Below are positions 1-9,531 of a stretch of DNA of 64,000 bases, in pieces (position 1 is the first letter of the stretch; every line of letters begins with the position of its first letter). The notes under the pieces were generated by a model. The model saw only the letters and a program-made list of their open reading frames with translations, was not told the DNA's origin and did no database searches. The translations under genes and the position numbers were made by a program. This stretch comes from Actinokineospora diospyrosa. GTDB lineage: Bacteria > Actinomycetota > Actinomycetes > Mycobacteriales > Pseudonocardiaceae. The stretch spans positions 1 through 64,000 of the forward strand of contig NZ_JAMTCO010000019.1 of the NCBI RefSeq assembly GCF_024171925.1, read 5' to 3'.

Positions 1-218
1 GCGGTGATCGCTCGACTGATCGTCGACTGCGACACCCCGAAGGTCTCCGCCAACTCCGCCTGGACACGATTCCGCCGTAAATACGTCAAAGTGACGACCA
101 ACGAGGTGAACAAACCCAACACCGGCGGCCACGGCCGCCGACCATCACCGACCTGGTGGTGAATCGCGGCGCAGAGGTTCTCGACGGACTCGCGCGTCAG
201 GCCAGTGGTATGATACAT
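1..218 (-). CDS. IS5-like transposase, N-terminal part (runs off the window)
   Basis: Read on the minus strand from an ATG at 218, this gives 72 residues in one open frame and continues past base 1. The visible part has a basic stretch, YLRRNRVQAELAETF, then GVSQSTISRAI, which is the helix-turn-helix that precedes the DDE domain in IS5-type (HTH_Tnp_4) transposases. The catalytic domain lies outside the window, so activity cannot be judged. The IS end should lie in the next hundred or so bases after 218, but I could not match both terminal repeats because only one end is present. Confidence 0.75.
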   Translation of the reverse strand, partial: MYHTTGLTRESVENLCAAIHHQVGDGRRPWPPVLGLFTSLVVTLTYLRRNRVQAELAETFGVSQSTISRAIT

Positions 219-461
219 GTCAGGCGGTCCGTTTGGTGAGTTTCTTTGGTGTGGTAACCAGATCCTCTCAAATGGACCGCCGCCTACGTCAACCCACCCC
301 GGCCTTCATGATCGCCAGGCGAGGGTGAGTCCACCTCTGAATAACCCTCACAGCCTACCGCCGCACCCCGACAAACCGGCAGCAGCGACCAACGCCCTGT
401 GGACAAGCGAATCCGTTGTGGACTACCCACCTCAGCACCCCCCAAGATCAACCACCTCCGA
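219..461. other. Non-coding stretch beside the insertion sequence
   Basis: No convincing gene is seen here. The first part, just outside the transposase start, should hold the terminal inverted repeat and promoter of the insertion sequence. The rest is GC-rich sequence with short open frames on both strands that lack recognisable protein features. Confidence 0.4.
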
Positions 462-767
462 TCAGGGACGCTGCTTGGACCGCAACACGGCCTCATCCCA
501 CGAGCGCGCGGCAAACGCCGTGCGCAAGGCGGTGACCGCGCGTTCTCCCTCCTCATCCACACATTGAGGCAACGCAGCGACCAGTGGTTCCACATGGTCA
601 AGAAACGTCGTAAGCCGATCAACGCGGTCGTAGAGGGCTCGAAGACGGGCGTTCTGTGCGCCAAGCTGGCGCCGTTGAGCGACAAGATTCTCGTAGGTCA
701 CGCGCGATAGGACCACCAGCTCATCTCCGTCCACCTGTATTCGGCGGGGCTTGGGGGTTCGGTTCAT
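462..767 (-). CDS. Small hypothetical protein, coiled-coil-like
   Basis: A 101-residue protein from an ATG at 767. A short basic N-terminus is followed by VDGDELVVLSRVTYENLVAQ and then a charged, leucine-containing helix (residues about 30-65) that could form a coiled coil. The first part loosely recalls the strand-helix start of Phd/YefM-type antitoxins, but that is only a resemblance. It lies just downstream of metE, separated by a 16-bp perfect hairpin that ends six bases before its start codon, so it probably has its own weak promoter or depends on readthrough. No function can be given. Confidence 0.5.
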   Translation of the reverse strand: MNRTPKPRRIQVDGDELVVLSRVTYENLVAQRRQLGAQNARLRALYDRVDRLTTFLDHVEPLVAALPQCVDEEGERAVTALRTAFAARSWDEAVLRSKQRP

Positions 768-771
768 GGGG

Positions 772-806
772 CCCCGCGGTGGGTGGGATGCCCACCCACC
801 GCGGGG
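772..806 (-). terminator. Strong hairpin after metE
   Basis: CCCCGCGGTGGGTGGG (772-787) and its exact reverse complement (791-806) are separated by only three bases. The hairpin starts 10 bases past the metE stop, so it is a likely intrinsic, I-shaped terminator for metE. It has no U tract, as is common in actinomycetes. Confidence 0.7.
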
Positions 807-815
807 AAAGTGAGA

Positions 816-3089
816 TCACGCTTCGGCTCGCAGCTGGCCGGTGGCGGCGACCAGGTTCGTCAGTGTGGCGCGGACTTCGCGATAGCCACGGGTCTTCAGC
901 CCACAATCCGGGTTGACCCACAGCCGATCGGCCGGGAATCCGGCGACGGCGGTGCGCAAGTAGCCGACGATCTCCTCCACCGAGGGCACCCGTGGCGAGT
1001 GGATGTCCCACACCCCCGGGCCGACCTCGTTCGGATACCCGGCCGCCGTCAGATCAGCGACGATCGCCATCTTCGAGCGGGCCGCTTCCAGGCTGATGAC
1101 GTCGGCGTCCATGTCGATGATGGCCTGCAGGACATCGCCGAACTCGGCGTAGCACATGTGCGTGTGGACCTGGGTGTCGTCGCGCACGCCGGACGTGGCG
1201 AGCTTGAATGCGGTCACCGCCCATTCCAAGTACGCCGCCCGATCCGCTTGGCGCAACGGCAAAGTCTCGCGCAAAGCGGGCTCGTCGACCTGGATCACTG
1301 CGATCCCGGCGGCCTCCAAGTCCGCCACCTCGTCGCGCAGCGCCAGCGCGACCTGGCGCGCGGTCTCCCCGCGCGGCTGGTCGTCGCGCACGAAAGACCA
1401 GGCCAGCATCGTCACCGGGCCGGTCAGCATCCCCTTGACCGGGCGCGCGGTCAGGCCCTGCGCGTAGGTCGACCACTCGACGGTCATCGGGGCGGGGCGC
1501 GACACGTCACCGGCGATGATCGGCGGTCGGACGTAGCGGCTGCCGTAGGACTGCACCCAGCCGTGGCGGGTCGCGAGGAACCCGTCGAGCTGCTCGGCGA
1601 AGTACTGCACCATGTCGTTGCGCTCGGGCTCGCCGTGCACCAGCACGTCCAGGCCGAGGTCCTCCTGGTCGGCGATGACCGCTCGGATCTCCGCGCGCAT
1701 CGCCTCCTGGTACACCTCGTCCGTCAGCCGCCCGGCACGCAACTCGGCGCGCGCCTTGCGCAGGGCGGAGGTCTGCGGGAACGACCCGATCGTCGTGGTC
1801 GGCAGATCGGGCAGCGCCAGCCGGTCCTGCTGCGCCTGCCGCCGCTTCTCGTACGGACTGACCCGCCGCGCACCCGTCTCGACGCGGTCGCGCACGGCGG
1901 CCACGCGCACGATCGGCGACGCCGCGCGCGCGGCCAGGCGGTCCGCGTTGACCCGCAGGGCCTCCTGGATCCCCGCGCGCCCCTCGGTCAGCCCGTCGCG
2001 CAGGGTGACGACCTCGTCGAGCTTCTGCCGGGCGAACGAGAGCCACCCCACCAGCTCCGGGTCGAGGTCGCTCTCCAGCGAGACGTCGAGCGGCACGTGC
2101 AGCAAGGAGCACGAAGCCGCCACGTCCACCATGCCCGCCAGGTCCTGCAACGTCTCCAGGGTGCTCAGCGCCGCGCTCAGGTCCGCCGCCCAGATGTTGC
2201 GGCCCGTGACCACGCCCGCGACCAGCCGCTTGCCCCGGATCCCGCCGAGCGCGACCAGGTCGTCGAGGTTGGCGGCGGCGGGTCCGGTGAAGTCGATCGC
2301 GAGGCCCTCGACCGGCGCGGCGGCCAGCACCGGCAGGGCGTCACCGAGGCGGTCGAAGTAGGTCGCGACCAGGATCTTCGGCCGCACCCGCTCGGCGGCC
2401 AGCACCGCGTACACCTCGGCCACCCGCTCGAGCACAGCGGTGGGCTGGTCGGTCACCAGCGCGGGCTCGTCCAGCTGGACCCATTCCGCGCCCGCGGCCC
2501 GCAGCTGACCGAGCAGGTCGACGTAGAGCGGGACCAGCCGGTCGAGCAGCTCCAGCGGCTCCGCGGCGCCCGCGGGGTCCTTGGCCAGCAGCAGGAAGCT
2601 CACCGGCCCCAGGATCACCGGCCGCGTGAGGATCCCCAGCTCAAGCGCCTCGGCGAACTCCGCGAGCGGCTTGGTCGGGTCCAGCGCGAAGGTCGTGTCC
2701 GGTCCCAGTTCGGGGACCAAGTAGTGGTAGTTCGTGTCGAACCACTTCGTCATCTCCAGTGGCGGTACCTCGGCCGTCCCGCGCGCCATCGCGAAGTAGC
2801 GGTCCAGGCCCTCGGCCACCGCGGCGTGCCGGTCCGGGATCGCGCCGAGCAGCCAGGCGGTGTCCAGGACGTGGTCGTAGAGGGAGAAGTCGTTGCTCGG
2901 GACCTCGTCCACGCCTGCGTCGCGCAGCTCAACCCAGCGCTTCGACCGCAGGTCGCGGGCGGCGGCGAGCAGGGTGTCGGCGTCGGTGCGACCGGCCCAG
3001 TAGGCCTCGGTCGCCTTCTTCAACTGCCGGTTGGCACCTTGGCGCGGGTATCCGTACACGGTCGCGCCGCTGGTGGAAGTGCTCGTCAC
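816..3089 (-). CDS. metE: Cobalamin-independent methionine synthase MetE
   Basis: This 757-residue protein has the usual MetE length. It transfers a methyl group from 5-methyltetrahydropteroyl-triglutamate to homocysteine in the cytoplasm without using B12. It shows the N-terminal YGYPRQGANRQLKKA segment, the C-terminal domain start LPTTTIGSFPQT, the zinc ligands in HTHMCYAEFG and a final NPDCGLKTR cysteine. I chose the GTG at 3089 because AAGGAG lies eight bases upstream and the protein then begins just ahead of the conserved YGYPR segment; a longer frame to 3251 has no such support. Upstream on the same strand is a cobalamin riboswitch, so expression should fall when B12 is plentiful, which fits a B12-independent isozyme. 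Confidence 0.97.
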   Translation of the reverse strand: MTSTSTSGATVYGYPRQGANRQLKKATEAYWAGRTDADTLLAAARDLRSKRWVELRDAGVDEVPSNDFSLYDHVLDTAWLLGAIPDRHAAVAEGLDRYFAMARGTAEVPPLEMTKWFDTNYHYLVPELGPDTTFALDPTKPLAEFAEALELGILTRPVILGPVSFLLLAKDPAGAAEPLELLDRLVPLYVDLLGQLRAAGAEWVQLDEPALVTDQPTAVLERVAEVYAVLAAERVRPKILVATYFDRLGDALPVLAAAPVEGLAIDFTGPAAANLDDLVALGGIRGKRLVAGVVTGRNIWAADLSAALSTLETLQDLAGMVDVAASCSLLHVPLDVSLESDLDPELVGWLSFARQKLDEVVTLRDGLTEGRAGIQEALRVNADRLAARAASPIVRVAAVRDRVETGARRVSPYEKRRQAQQDRLALPDLPTTTIGSFPQTSALRKARAELRAGRLTDEVYQEAMRAEIRAVIADQEDLGLDVLVHGEPERNDMVQYFAEQLDGFLATRHGWVQSYGSRYVRPPIIAGDVSRPAPMTVEWSTYAQGLTARPVKGMLTGPVTMLAWSFVRDDQPRGETARQVALALRDEVADLEAAGIAVIQVDEPALRETLPLRQADRAAYLEWAVTAFKLATSGVRDDTQVHTHMCYAEFGDVLQAIIDMDADVISLEAARSKMAIVADLTAAGYPNEVGPGVWDIHSPRVPSVEEIVGYLRTAVAGFPADRLWVNPDCGLKTRGYREVRATLTNLVAATGQLRAEA

Positions 3090-3188
3090 GGGGCTCTCCT
3101 TCGCGAGTCCACGTGGACCGCCGCGAGGAGGGCATGACAAACCAGGGGCACCTGGTTCGGCACGGACCCGCCCGCGAGGTCTCAGCCA

Positions 3189-3210
3189 GCGCCCCGCGGT
3201 CGCGGGGCGC
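3189..3210 (-). terminator. Expression-platform hairpin of the metE riboswitch
   Basis: A perfect inverted repeat, GCGCCCCGCG and CGCGGGGCGC, directly follows the 3' edge of the cobalamin aptamer and lies about 100 bases before the metE start. It could end transcription when the ligand is bound. Termination versus translational control is not settled by sequence alone. Confidence 0.5.
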
Positions 3211-3212
3211 AC

Positions 3213-3380
3213 AGCGGGCAGGTCTTCGGACTCGCGGGCACTCCGGCGCACGCCGGGTTCCTACTGGCCGTCGCTTCCCAGACCCACCGGGCCCAGTGCT
3301 GATGACGGCGGTCGTTCCCACTCACCGCTGCGGGGCAGTCCCGGACTCACACCGGGTTCCCTCTTGCCTCGGTCACCACC
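3213..3380 (-). promoter_or_regulatory. Cobalamin riboswitch upstream of metE
   Basis: On the minus strand the conserved cobalamin aptamer elements occur in order: GAGGGAACCCGGTG, then GAGTCCGGGACTGCCCCGC, the B12-box region GAAGCGACGGCCAGTAGG, and the closing GAGTCCGAAGACCTGCC. Edges are approximate. The downstream gene is metE, the classic B12-repressed target, so the likely action is to switch metE off when adenosylcobalamin or a related cobalamin is bound. Confidence 0.92.
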
Positions 3381-3730
3381 CGCGTCCACGCGCGGCGACC
3401 GAACCAGCTGCGCCACCCACCCTAGCCCCTCGACCGCACCCGGCGTCCAGCGCCAATCGGGTCACCGGCAGGTGGGCCGCCAACCGTCCACTGTGTAGCG
3501 GCCGCGCTCGGCCGAAATTGACAGAAAGGGACCGTGTTGGCAGCGACGCGACAAGAACAGAGCAATGACTACTCCGTTCGAGCATTGCGCCACACCGCTC
3601 GGTAACAGTCCGCAGTAGCCCTGCGACACCTCCCGCAACATCTCCGCTTCACCAAAGAACATCGCCTGCGGGAATCGGCCAAACGAAACGCTGGCGGTAT
3701 TCCAACCGTTCTCTGCCGGGAGGTATTCAC
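3381..3730. other. Divergent promoter region between metE leader and FAD-PlsC gene
   Basis: About 350 bases without a gene. It should contain the metE promoter (minus strand) and that of the gene at 3731 (plus strand). A TTGACA occurs on the plus strand near 3519, but no good -10 element follows at a proper distance, so I do not assign a promoter. Confidence 0.4.
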
Positions 3731-5635
3731 ATGCGAGTGTGCGTTGTCGGTTCGGGAATCGCCGGGTTGTCGGCGGCGCACTACCTGACCGATCACCCAG
3801 GTGTGTCCGTGACACTGCTGGAAGCAGCCGAGCAGTTCGGCGGGCGCGCCAACGTGACGGCTGACGGGGAGCACTGCACGCGACTGTTCCTCGCGGACTA
3901 CCACCACTTGTTGGCACTTTTCCGGGAGATCCCGGCGATCGACGGGACGGTGCTGGACTCCTTACGCAGATGTCGGAGATTCGCCAGCCGCGACAACGGT
4001 AGTTGGGTCGAGATCGACCACATCTACGCCAGCCTGGCCAAGACACCCGGTCTGTCCATGAAGGACAAGCGGTCCATCGCGAGGGCCAACCGGCGGGCGT
4101 TCCTGGTGGCCAGGCGCAGCGCGCAGTCGGCGACCGCGTTCGGCTCCATCTGGAACTGGACACCGTCGTCGCTGGCCAGGGCCGTCGCGAGCTCTCGACG
4201 CGAACGGATCGCCTATGCGCTGCCCGGTTCCACCGACCGCCACCTCACCACGCCGTGGACGGCTTTGCTCAGCGAGCGTGGAGTTCGACTGCGCACTCGC
4301 AGTCGCGTCGAGTCGGTCGCCCCGGTCGGCGGTGGTGTTCAGGTCACCACCACAAGCGGGAACGAGACCTTCGACGCGGTGGTCTTCACCGGATTCGCGC
4401 ACGACGCCTACGCCCTGTTGGACCGCTCCGGGATCCCCCGGCGCTTGGACAACCGCACCCACATCCACTGCGTGGCGTTCACCATCGACCTCGACCCGCG
4501 CGAAGAAGTCCTGACGGACAAGGATGTTCGGGTGTACGCGGGAGCGGGCATCACCACCGTCGTGCAACCAGCCGAGCACAGGTGTGTCGCCCTTGCGGCT
4601 TTCCCCCGTTCGACCGGAACGGAGTTCGTGCTCAACACCATCCGCGATCAGCTCCGCTTGGAACACGAACCCCGCCGAGTTCGGGTGCGGAGCAACACCG
4701 CTCCCTCCGAGGCGGTGTTCATCGGCGAGTACATCGACCCGGTCGCCTTGGAGGAGCCCCTGCGTGGGCGGGTCTACTTCGCGGGTAGCCACACCCACAA
4801 CACCTATCCCGTGGACTCGGCCGAAGGCGCGTGCAGGTCCGCGTTCTACGCTGTCGAGCGGCTGGCACGAGACCACCCGACTGTCGTGCCGCGCTCCCGC
4901 CTAGGGTTGCCCGAGGTCAGCAGCGAACGGGTCGTCCCCGCCTTGGCCCACCCCAACGGATCCGCACGGCCCCGGTTGCGCGGCGCGCTGCGGGCGGTGG
5001 CGACCCGCTCCGCCAAACTGGTCGCCCCCGTGGTGGCCGACCTCTCCTTCGAGCGCGCGCCCGGTGAGCGGTGGCCCGCGGACCGGCCCGCGGTCTACGT
5101 GGCCAACCACCGGTCGGTGTTCGACGTGCCCGCCGGGCTGCTGACGTTCGACCGGCTCGGGGTGTCACCGGTGCTCGTGGTCGCGGAGAAGTACTTCACC
5201 AAGGGCTACCGCAAGGCCCTGCTCGCGTTCGGCGCGATCCCGGCGATCCGCCGGTCGACGGCCACGGTGACCGCGGGGGTCGCGGCCATCGCCGCCGGGG
5301 AGTCGGTGGCGATCATGCCCGAGGGCCGGATCACGCACCCGGCCGAGGCCGCGACGAGCACGCACGGCCTCGGCGCCGTCGAGATCGCGATCGCGGCCGG
5401 TGTGCCCATCGTGCCGATCGTCGCCGACGGGACGCACCTCGTGTGGCCGGGCGCGCGCCCGTGGCCACTCGTCCGGCTGGTCCGGCCACGGGTCACGATC
5501 AAGATCGGCGCGCCGATCCACCCGGCTGGTCGCACCGGTCAGGAACTCGCGGCCGATGTGCGGGCCGCGATCAGCGAACTCACGGCGGTGGGTGCGCCCA
5601 GGGTGTCCCTCGAGCGGGATCCGGCCGTCGCGTGA
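3731..5635 (+). CDS. FAD-dependent oxidoreductase fused to PlsC-type acyltransferase
   Basis: This 634-residue protein has two parts. Residues 1 to about 385 form an amine oxidase/desaturase-like FAD domain: dinucleotide motif GSGIAG at 7-12, an acidic ribose-binding stretch LLEAAEQFGGRA, and the C-terminal FAD signature GRVYFAGSHTHNTYPVDSAEG. Residues from about 420 onward form a 1-acylglycerol-3-phosphate acyltransferase (PlsC) domain with NHRSVFD (459-465, NHx4D) and EGR (531-533). The start is an ATG eight bases after GGGAGG. No membrane segment is obvious. The gene overlaps the next one, a patatin-like lipase, by four bases, so a joint role in making and remodelling a lipid or lipid-linked pigment is plausible. 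Substrates are unknown. Confidence 0.85.
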   Translation: MRVCVVGSGIAGLSAAHYLTDHPGVSVTLLEAAEQFGGRANVTADGEHCTRLFLADYHHLLALFREIPAIDGTVLDSLRRCRRFASRDNGSWVEIDHIYASLAKTPGLSMKDKRSIARANRRAFLVARRSAQSATAFGSIWNWTPSSLARAVASSRRERIAYALPGSTDRHLTTPWTALLSERGVRLRTRSRVESVAPVGGGVQVTTTSGNETFDAVVFTGFAHDAYALLDRSGIPRRLDNRTHIHCVAFTIDLDPREEVLTDKDVRVYAGAGITTVVQPAEHRCVALAAFPRSTGTEFVLNTIRDQLRLEHEPRRVRVRSNTAPSEAVFIGEYIDPVALEEPLRGRVYFAGSHTHNTYPVDSAEGACRSAFYAVERLARDHPTVVPRSRLGLPEVSSERVVPALAHPNGSARPRLRGALRAVATRSAKLVAPVVADLSFERAPGERWPADRPAVYVANHRSVFDVPAGLLTFDRLGVSPVLVVAEKYFTKGYRKALLAFGAIPAIRRSTATVTAGVAAIAAGESVAIMPEGRITHPAEAATSTHGLGAVEIAIAAGVPIVPIVADGTHLVWPGARPWPLVRLVRPRVTIKIGAPIHPAGRTGQELAADVRAAISELTAVGAPRVSLERDPAVA

Positions 5636-6474
5636 GCGGGCCGCGCTTGCCCAGGCCGACCGGCTTCGTCTTCGGCGGCGGCGCGGCGTCCACAGCCGCG
5701 CAGGTCGGCATGCTCAAAGCCGTGCTGGCGGCGGGCATCGAACCCGATCTGGTCGTCGGCACCTCGGCGGGCGCGCTCAACGGCGCCGTCCTCGCCAAGG
5801 ACCCCAAGCGCGCGGTCGAGGTCTTGACGCGGGTGTGGTGCGACTGTCGGCGGTCAACCGTGATCGGGGACACCCGGTTTCGCGTACTGCGCAACCTGCT
5901 CGGCGGTCACTACATGTTCCGCGGCGACCGCTTGGCCGAACTGTTCGACCGCGAGGTCGGCGTGCGCACCTTCGCCGAACTGCCGGTGCGCTTCGCCTGT
6001 GTCGCCACCGATCTGGAGTCCGGGGAGCCCGCGCTGCTGGACGAGGGTGACCTGGTCTCCGCTCTGCACTCGACCTGCGCGATCCCCGGCGTGTTCCCGG
6101 TGCCGCGCCGGGATGGCCGCCTGCTCGCCGACGGCGCCTACGTCGCGAACGTCCCCATCCGGCAGGCGTTGTCGCTGGGAGCCGCCTCACTTGTGGTGTT
6201 CGACTCCCGACCGCGCATCACGCACCGCGGCGACCCGAAGGACGTGCGCGACACCATGACGTTCGCCTTCGCCGCAGCGCTCAAGCAGCAGTACGAACGC
6301 GACGTCGAGCACGCTCGGGCCTCAGTCCCGGTGCTCTGCCCGCCGGGGCAGCCCACCAGCCACATCAAGGGCTTCGACTTCACCGGGGCGCCCGCCATGA
6401 TCGCCACCGCCGAGGCAGCCACGGCGGCGTGGCTGGGCCACGTGGTCACCGAGGAACTGCCGCACCCGGCTTAG
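5632..6474 (+). CDS. Patatin-like phospholipase
   Basis: A 280-residue patatin family hydrolase. It has the glycine-rich oxyanion motif FVFGGGAAS near the N-terminus, the nucleophile elbow GTSAGALNG and the catalytic aspartate in LLADGAYVANVP, so the Ser-Asp dyad is complete. The GTG start overlaps the stop of the FAD-PlsC gene (GTGA), which implies translational coupling and a related lipid substrate. The family hydrolyses acyl esters of phospholipids or other lipids. With an acyltransferase domain encoded just upstream, deacylation and reacylation could be paired, but this is inference. Confidence 0.88.
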   Translation: MSGPRLPRPTGFVFGGGAASTAAQVGMLKAVLAAGIEPDLVVGTSAGALNGAVLAKDPKRAVEVLTRVWCDCRRSTVIGDTRFRVLRNLLGGHYMFRGDRLAELFDREVGVRTFAELPVRFACVATDLESGEPALLDEGDLVSALHSTCAIPGVFPVPRRDGRLLADGAYVANVPIRQALSLGAASLVVFDSRPRITHRGDPKDVRDTMTFAFAAALKQQYERDVEHARASVPVLCPPGQPTSHIKGFDFTGAPAMIATAEAATAAWLGHVVTEELPHPA

Positions 6475-6553
6475 CGCGGCGGCCGGGCGCCGAACGGGTC
6501 AGGACAGGTGACCGCTCGACATGGTTGGGCTTCCTACTTTATGGTGTCCACAG

Positions 6554-6696
6554 GTCCATGGTGTCAGGGAAGCCGGTGCGATTCCGGCGCGGTCCCGCCA
6601 CTGTGACCGGGGAGTGACGTCCCACCGAAAGCCACTGGCGCGAGCTGGGAAGGCCGGGGCGCCGCCGATCCGGGAGCCAGGATACCGGCCATGGAC
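6554..6696 (+). promoter_or_regulatory. Second cobalamin riboswitch, upstream of the valine degradation operon
   Basis: The conserved elements of a cobalamin aptamer occur in order: GGGAAGCCGGTGCGATTCCG, GCGGTCCCGCCACTGTGACC, GAAAGCCACTGGC, and the closing GGGAGCCAGGATACCGGCC. The P1 stem is explicit: GTCCATGG at 6554-6561 pairs perfectly with CCATGGAC at 6689-6696. The aptamer ends about 185 bases ahead of mmsA and no other full gene lies between, so the valine operon is the apparent target. Whether it switches on or off cannot be read from the sequence. Confidence 0.92.
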
Positions 6697-6731
6697 GAAC
6701 CGTGTTCTTCCACGAGGATGGAGCTGAACGC

Positions 6732-6800
6732 ATGCGGATTCGTCCTGCCTGCGCGAAAGAAGCCGACCGCCCGACGCCACGCGAGCCGGTGACGGGGTAG
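6732..6800 (+). CDS. Possible leader peptide between riboswitch and mmsA
   Basis: A 22-codon ORF starting with ATG and encoding MRIRPACAKEADRP and a few more residues. It lies in the leader between the aptamer and mmsA. The upstream GAGGATGGAGCTGAACGC contains purine-rich bases that could bind the ribosome. It has no recognisable regulatory codon run and may be a chance ORF. Confidence 0.25.
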   Translation: MRIRPACAKEADRPTPREPVTG

Positions 6801-6823
6801 TCCCTCCTGCCCTCAGCCCGGGT

Positions 6824-6847
6824 CGCCCACAAGGCACCCCCTGGGCG
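6824..6847 (+). other. Short leader hairpin ahead of mmsA
   Basis: CGCCCA and TGGGCG, 12 bases apart, form a possible stem 34 bases before the mmsA start codon. It may be part of the riboswitch expression platform. The stem is short, so this is tentative. Confidence 0.3.
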
Positions 6848-6881
6848 GTTCCGTCCTGCGCTCCTTCGCGAAAGGCCAGCC

Positions 6882-8381
<1,500 letters not shown>

Positions 8382-8391
8382 GCCGCGAACC

Positions 8392-9531
8392 ATGAGACTG
8401 ACCGAAGAACAACGCGCACTGCGCGCCACAGCGGCCGACTTCGCCGCCGAACACCTGGCCCCGCACGCGGTGGAATGGGACCAGGCCAAGCACTTCCCGG
8501 TCGACGTGTTGCGCAAGGCCGCGCAGCTGGGCCTGGGTGGGCTGTACCTGCCCGAGGACGTCGGCGGTTGCGAGCTCGGCAGGCTCGACGGCGTGCTGGT
8601 GTTCGAGGCGCTGGCCACCGGCTGCCCCTCGATCGCGGCGTACGTGTCGATCCACAACATGGTCGCCACCATGATCAACCGGTTCGGCACCGAGGAGCAG
8701 CGCCACCGGTACCTGCCCGCGATGTCCACAATGGAGTCTCTCGGAAGCTACTGCCTCACCGAGCCGAACGCGGGCTCCGACGCCGCCGCACTGGCCACCC
8801 GGGCCCGCTGCGACGGTGGCGAGTACGTGCTCGACGGGGTGAAGCAGTTCATCTCCGGCGCGGGCACCTCCGACGTCTACGTCGTGCTCGCCAGAACCGG
8901 CGGCCCCGGTGCGCGCGGCATCTCGGCGTTCATCGTCGACCGCGACACCCCCGGGGTGTCGTTCGGCCCCAACGAGGTCAAGATGGGCTGGAACGCCCAG
9001 CCCACCCGTCAGGTCGTGCTCGAAGGCGCCCGCATCCCGGCGTCGGCGATCCTCGGTGGCGAAGGGGCGGGCTTCGCGGTCGCCATGTCCGCCTTGGACG
9101 GTGGGCGGCTCAACATCGCCGCTTGTTCCGTCGGTGGCGCGGAATCGGCTCTTGCCAAGGCGATCCAGTACCTTTCCGAGCGCTCGGCGTTCGGCGCCAA
9201 GCTGGTCGAGGCGCAAGCCCTGCGGTTCCGGCTCGCCGACATGCGCACCGACCTGGAGGCGGCCAGGACCCTGCTGTGGCGGGCCGCGGATGCCCTCGAC
9301 CAGGGCGAGGACGGCGCGACGCAGCTCTCGGCGATGGCCAAGCGGCTGTGCACCGACACCGGGTTCGACGTGGCGAACCAGGCGCTGCAACTGCACGGCG
9401 GCTACGGTTACCTCGCGGAGTACGGGATCGAGAAGATCGTCCGCGACCTGCGGGTGCACCAGATCCTCGAAGGGACCAACGAGATCATGCGGGTGATCAT
9501 CTCCCGGCGGATGCTGCGGGAGGCATCATGA
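8392..9531 (+). CDS. Acyl-CoA dehydrogenase, probably isobutyryl-CoA dehydrogenase
   Basis: A 379-residue FAD enzyme of normal acyl-CoA dehydrogenase length. It carries YCLTEPNAGSDAAAL, the GGYGYLAEYGIEKIVRDLR block and the C-terminal QILEGTNEIMRVIISR signature. In this operon it should oxidise isobutyryl-CoA to methacrylyl-CoA, passing electrons to electron-transfer flavoprotein. Substrate is assigned from context, since the family also covers short branched chains of leucine and isoleucine. It begins 10 bases after mmsA, and its stop overlaps the ATG of the next gene (ATGA). Confidence 0.88.
   Translation: MRLTEEQRALRATAADFAAEHLAPHAVEWDQAKHFPVDVLRKAAQLGLGGLYLPEDVGGCELGRLDGVLVFEALATGCPSIAAYVSIHNMVATMINRFGTEEQRHRYLPAMSTMESLGSYCLTEPNAGSDAAALATRARCDGGEYVLDGVKQFISGAGTSDVYVVLARTGGPGARGISAFIVDRDTPGVSFGPNEVKMGWNAQPTRQVVLEGARIPASAILGGEGAGFAVAMSALDGGRLNIAACSVGGAESALAKAIQYLSERSAFGAKLVEAQALRFRLADMRTDLEAARTLLWRAADALDQGEDGATQLSAMAKRLCTDTGFDVANQALQLHGGYGYLAEYGIEKIVRDLRVHQILEGTNEIMRVIISRRMLREAS

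Noticed and set aside
783..3137. 784-codon plus-strand open frame opposite metE
   Set aside because: It is an antisense shadow created by third-position GC; its protein is Arg/Gly/Val-rich low-complexity sequence with no family motifs, while metE on the other strand is unmistakable.
3519..3560. TTGACA as a -35 box for the FAD-PlsC gene
   Set aside because: No acceptable -10 sequence at 16-18 bases; more than 200 bases from the start.
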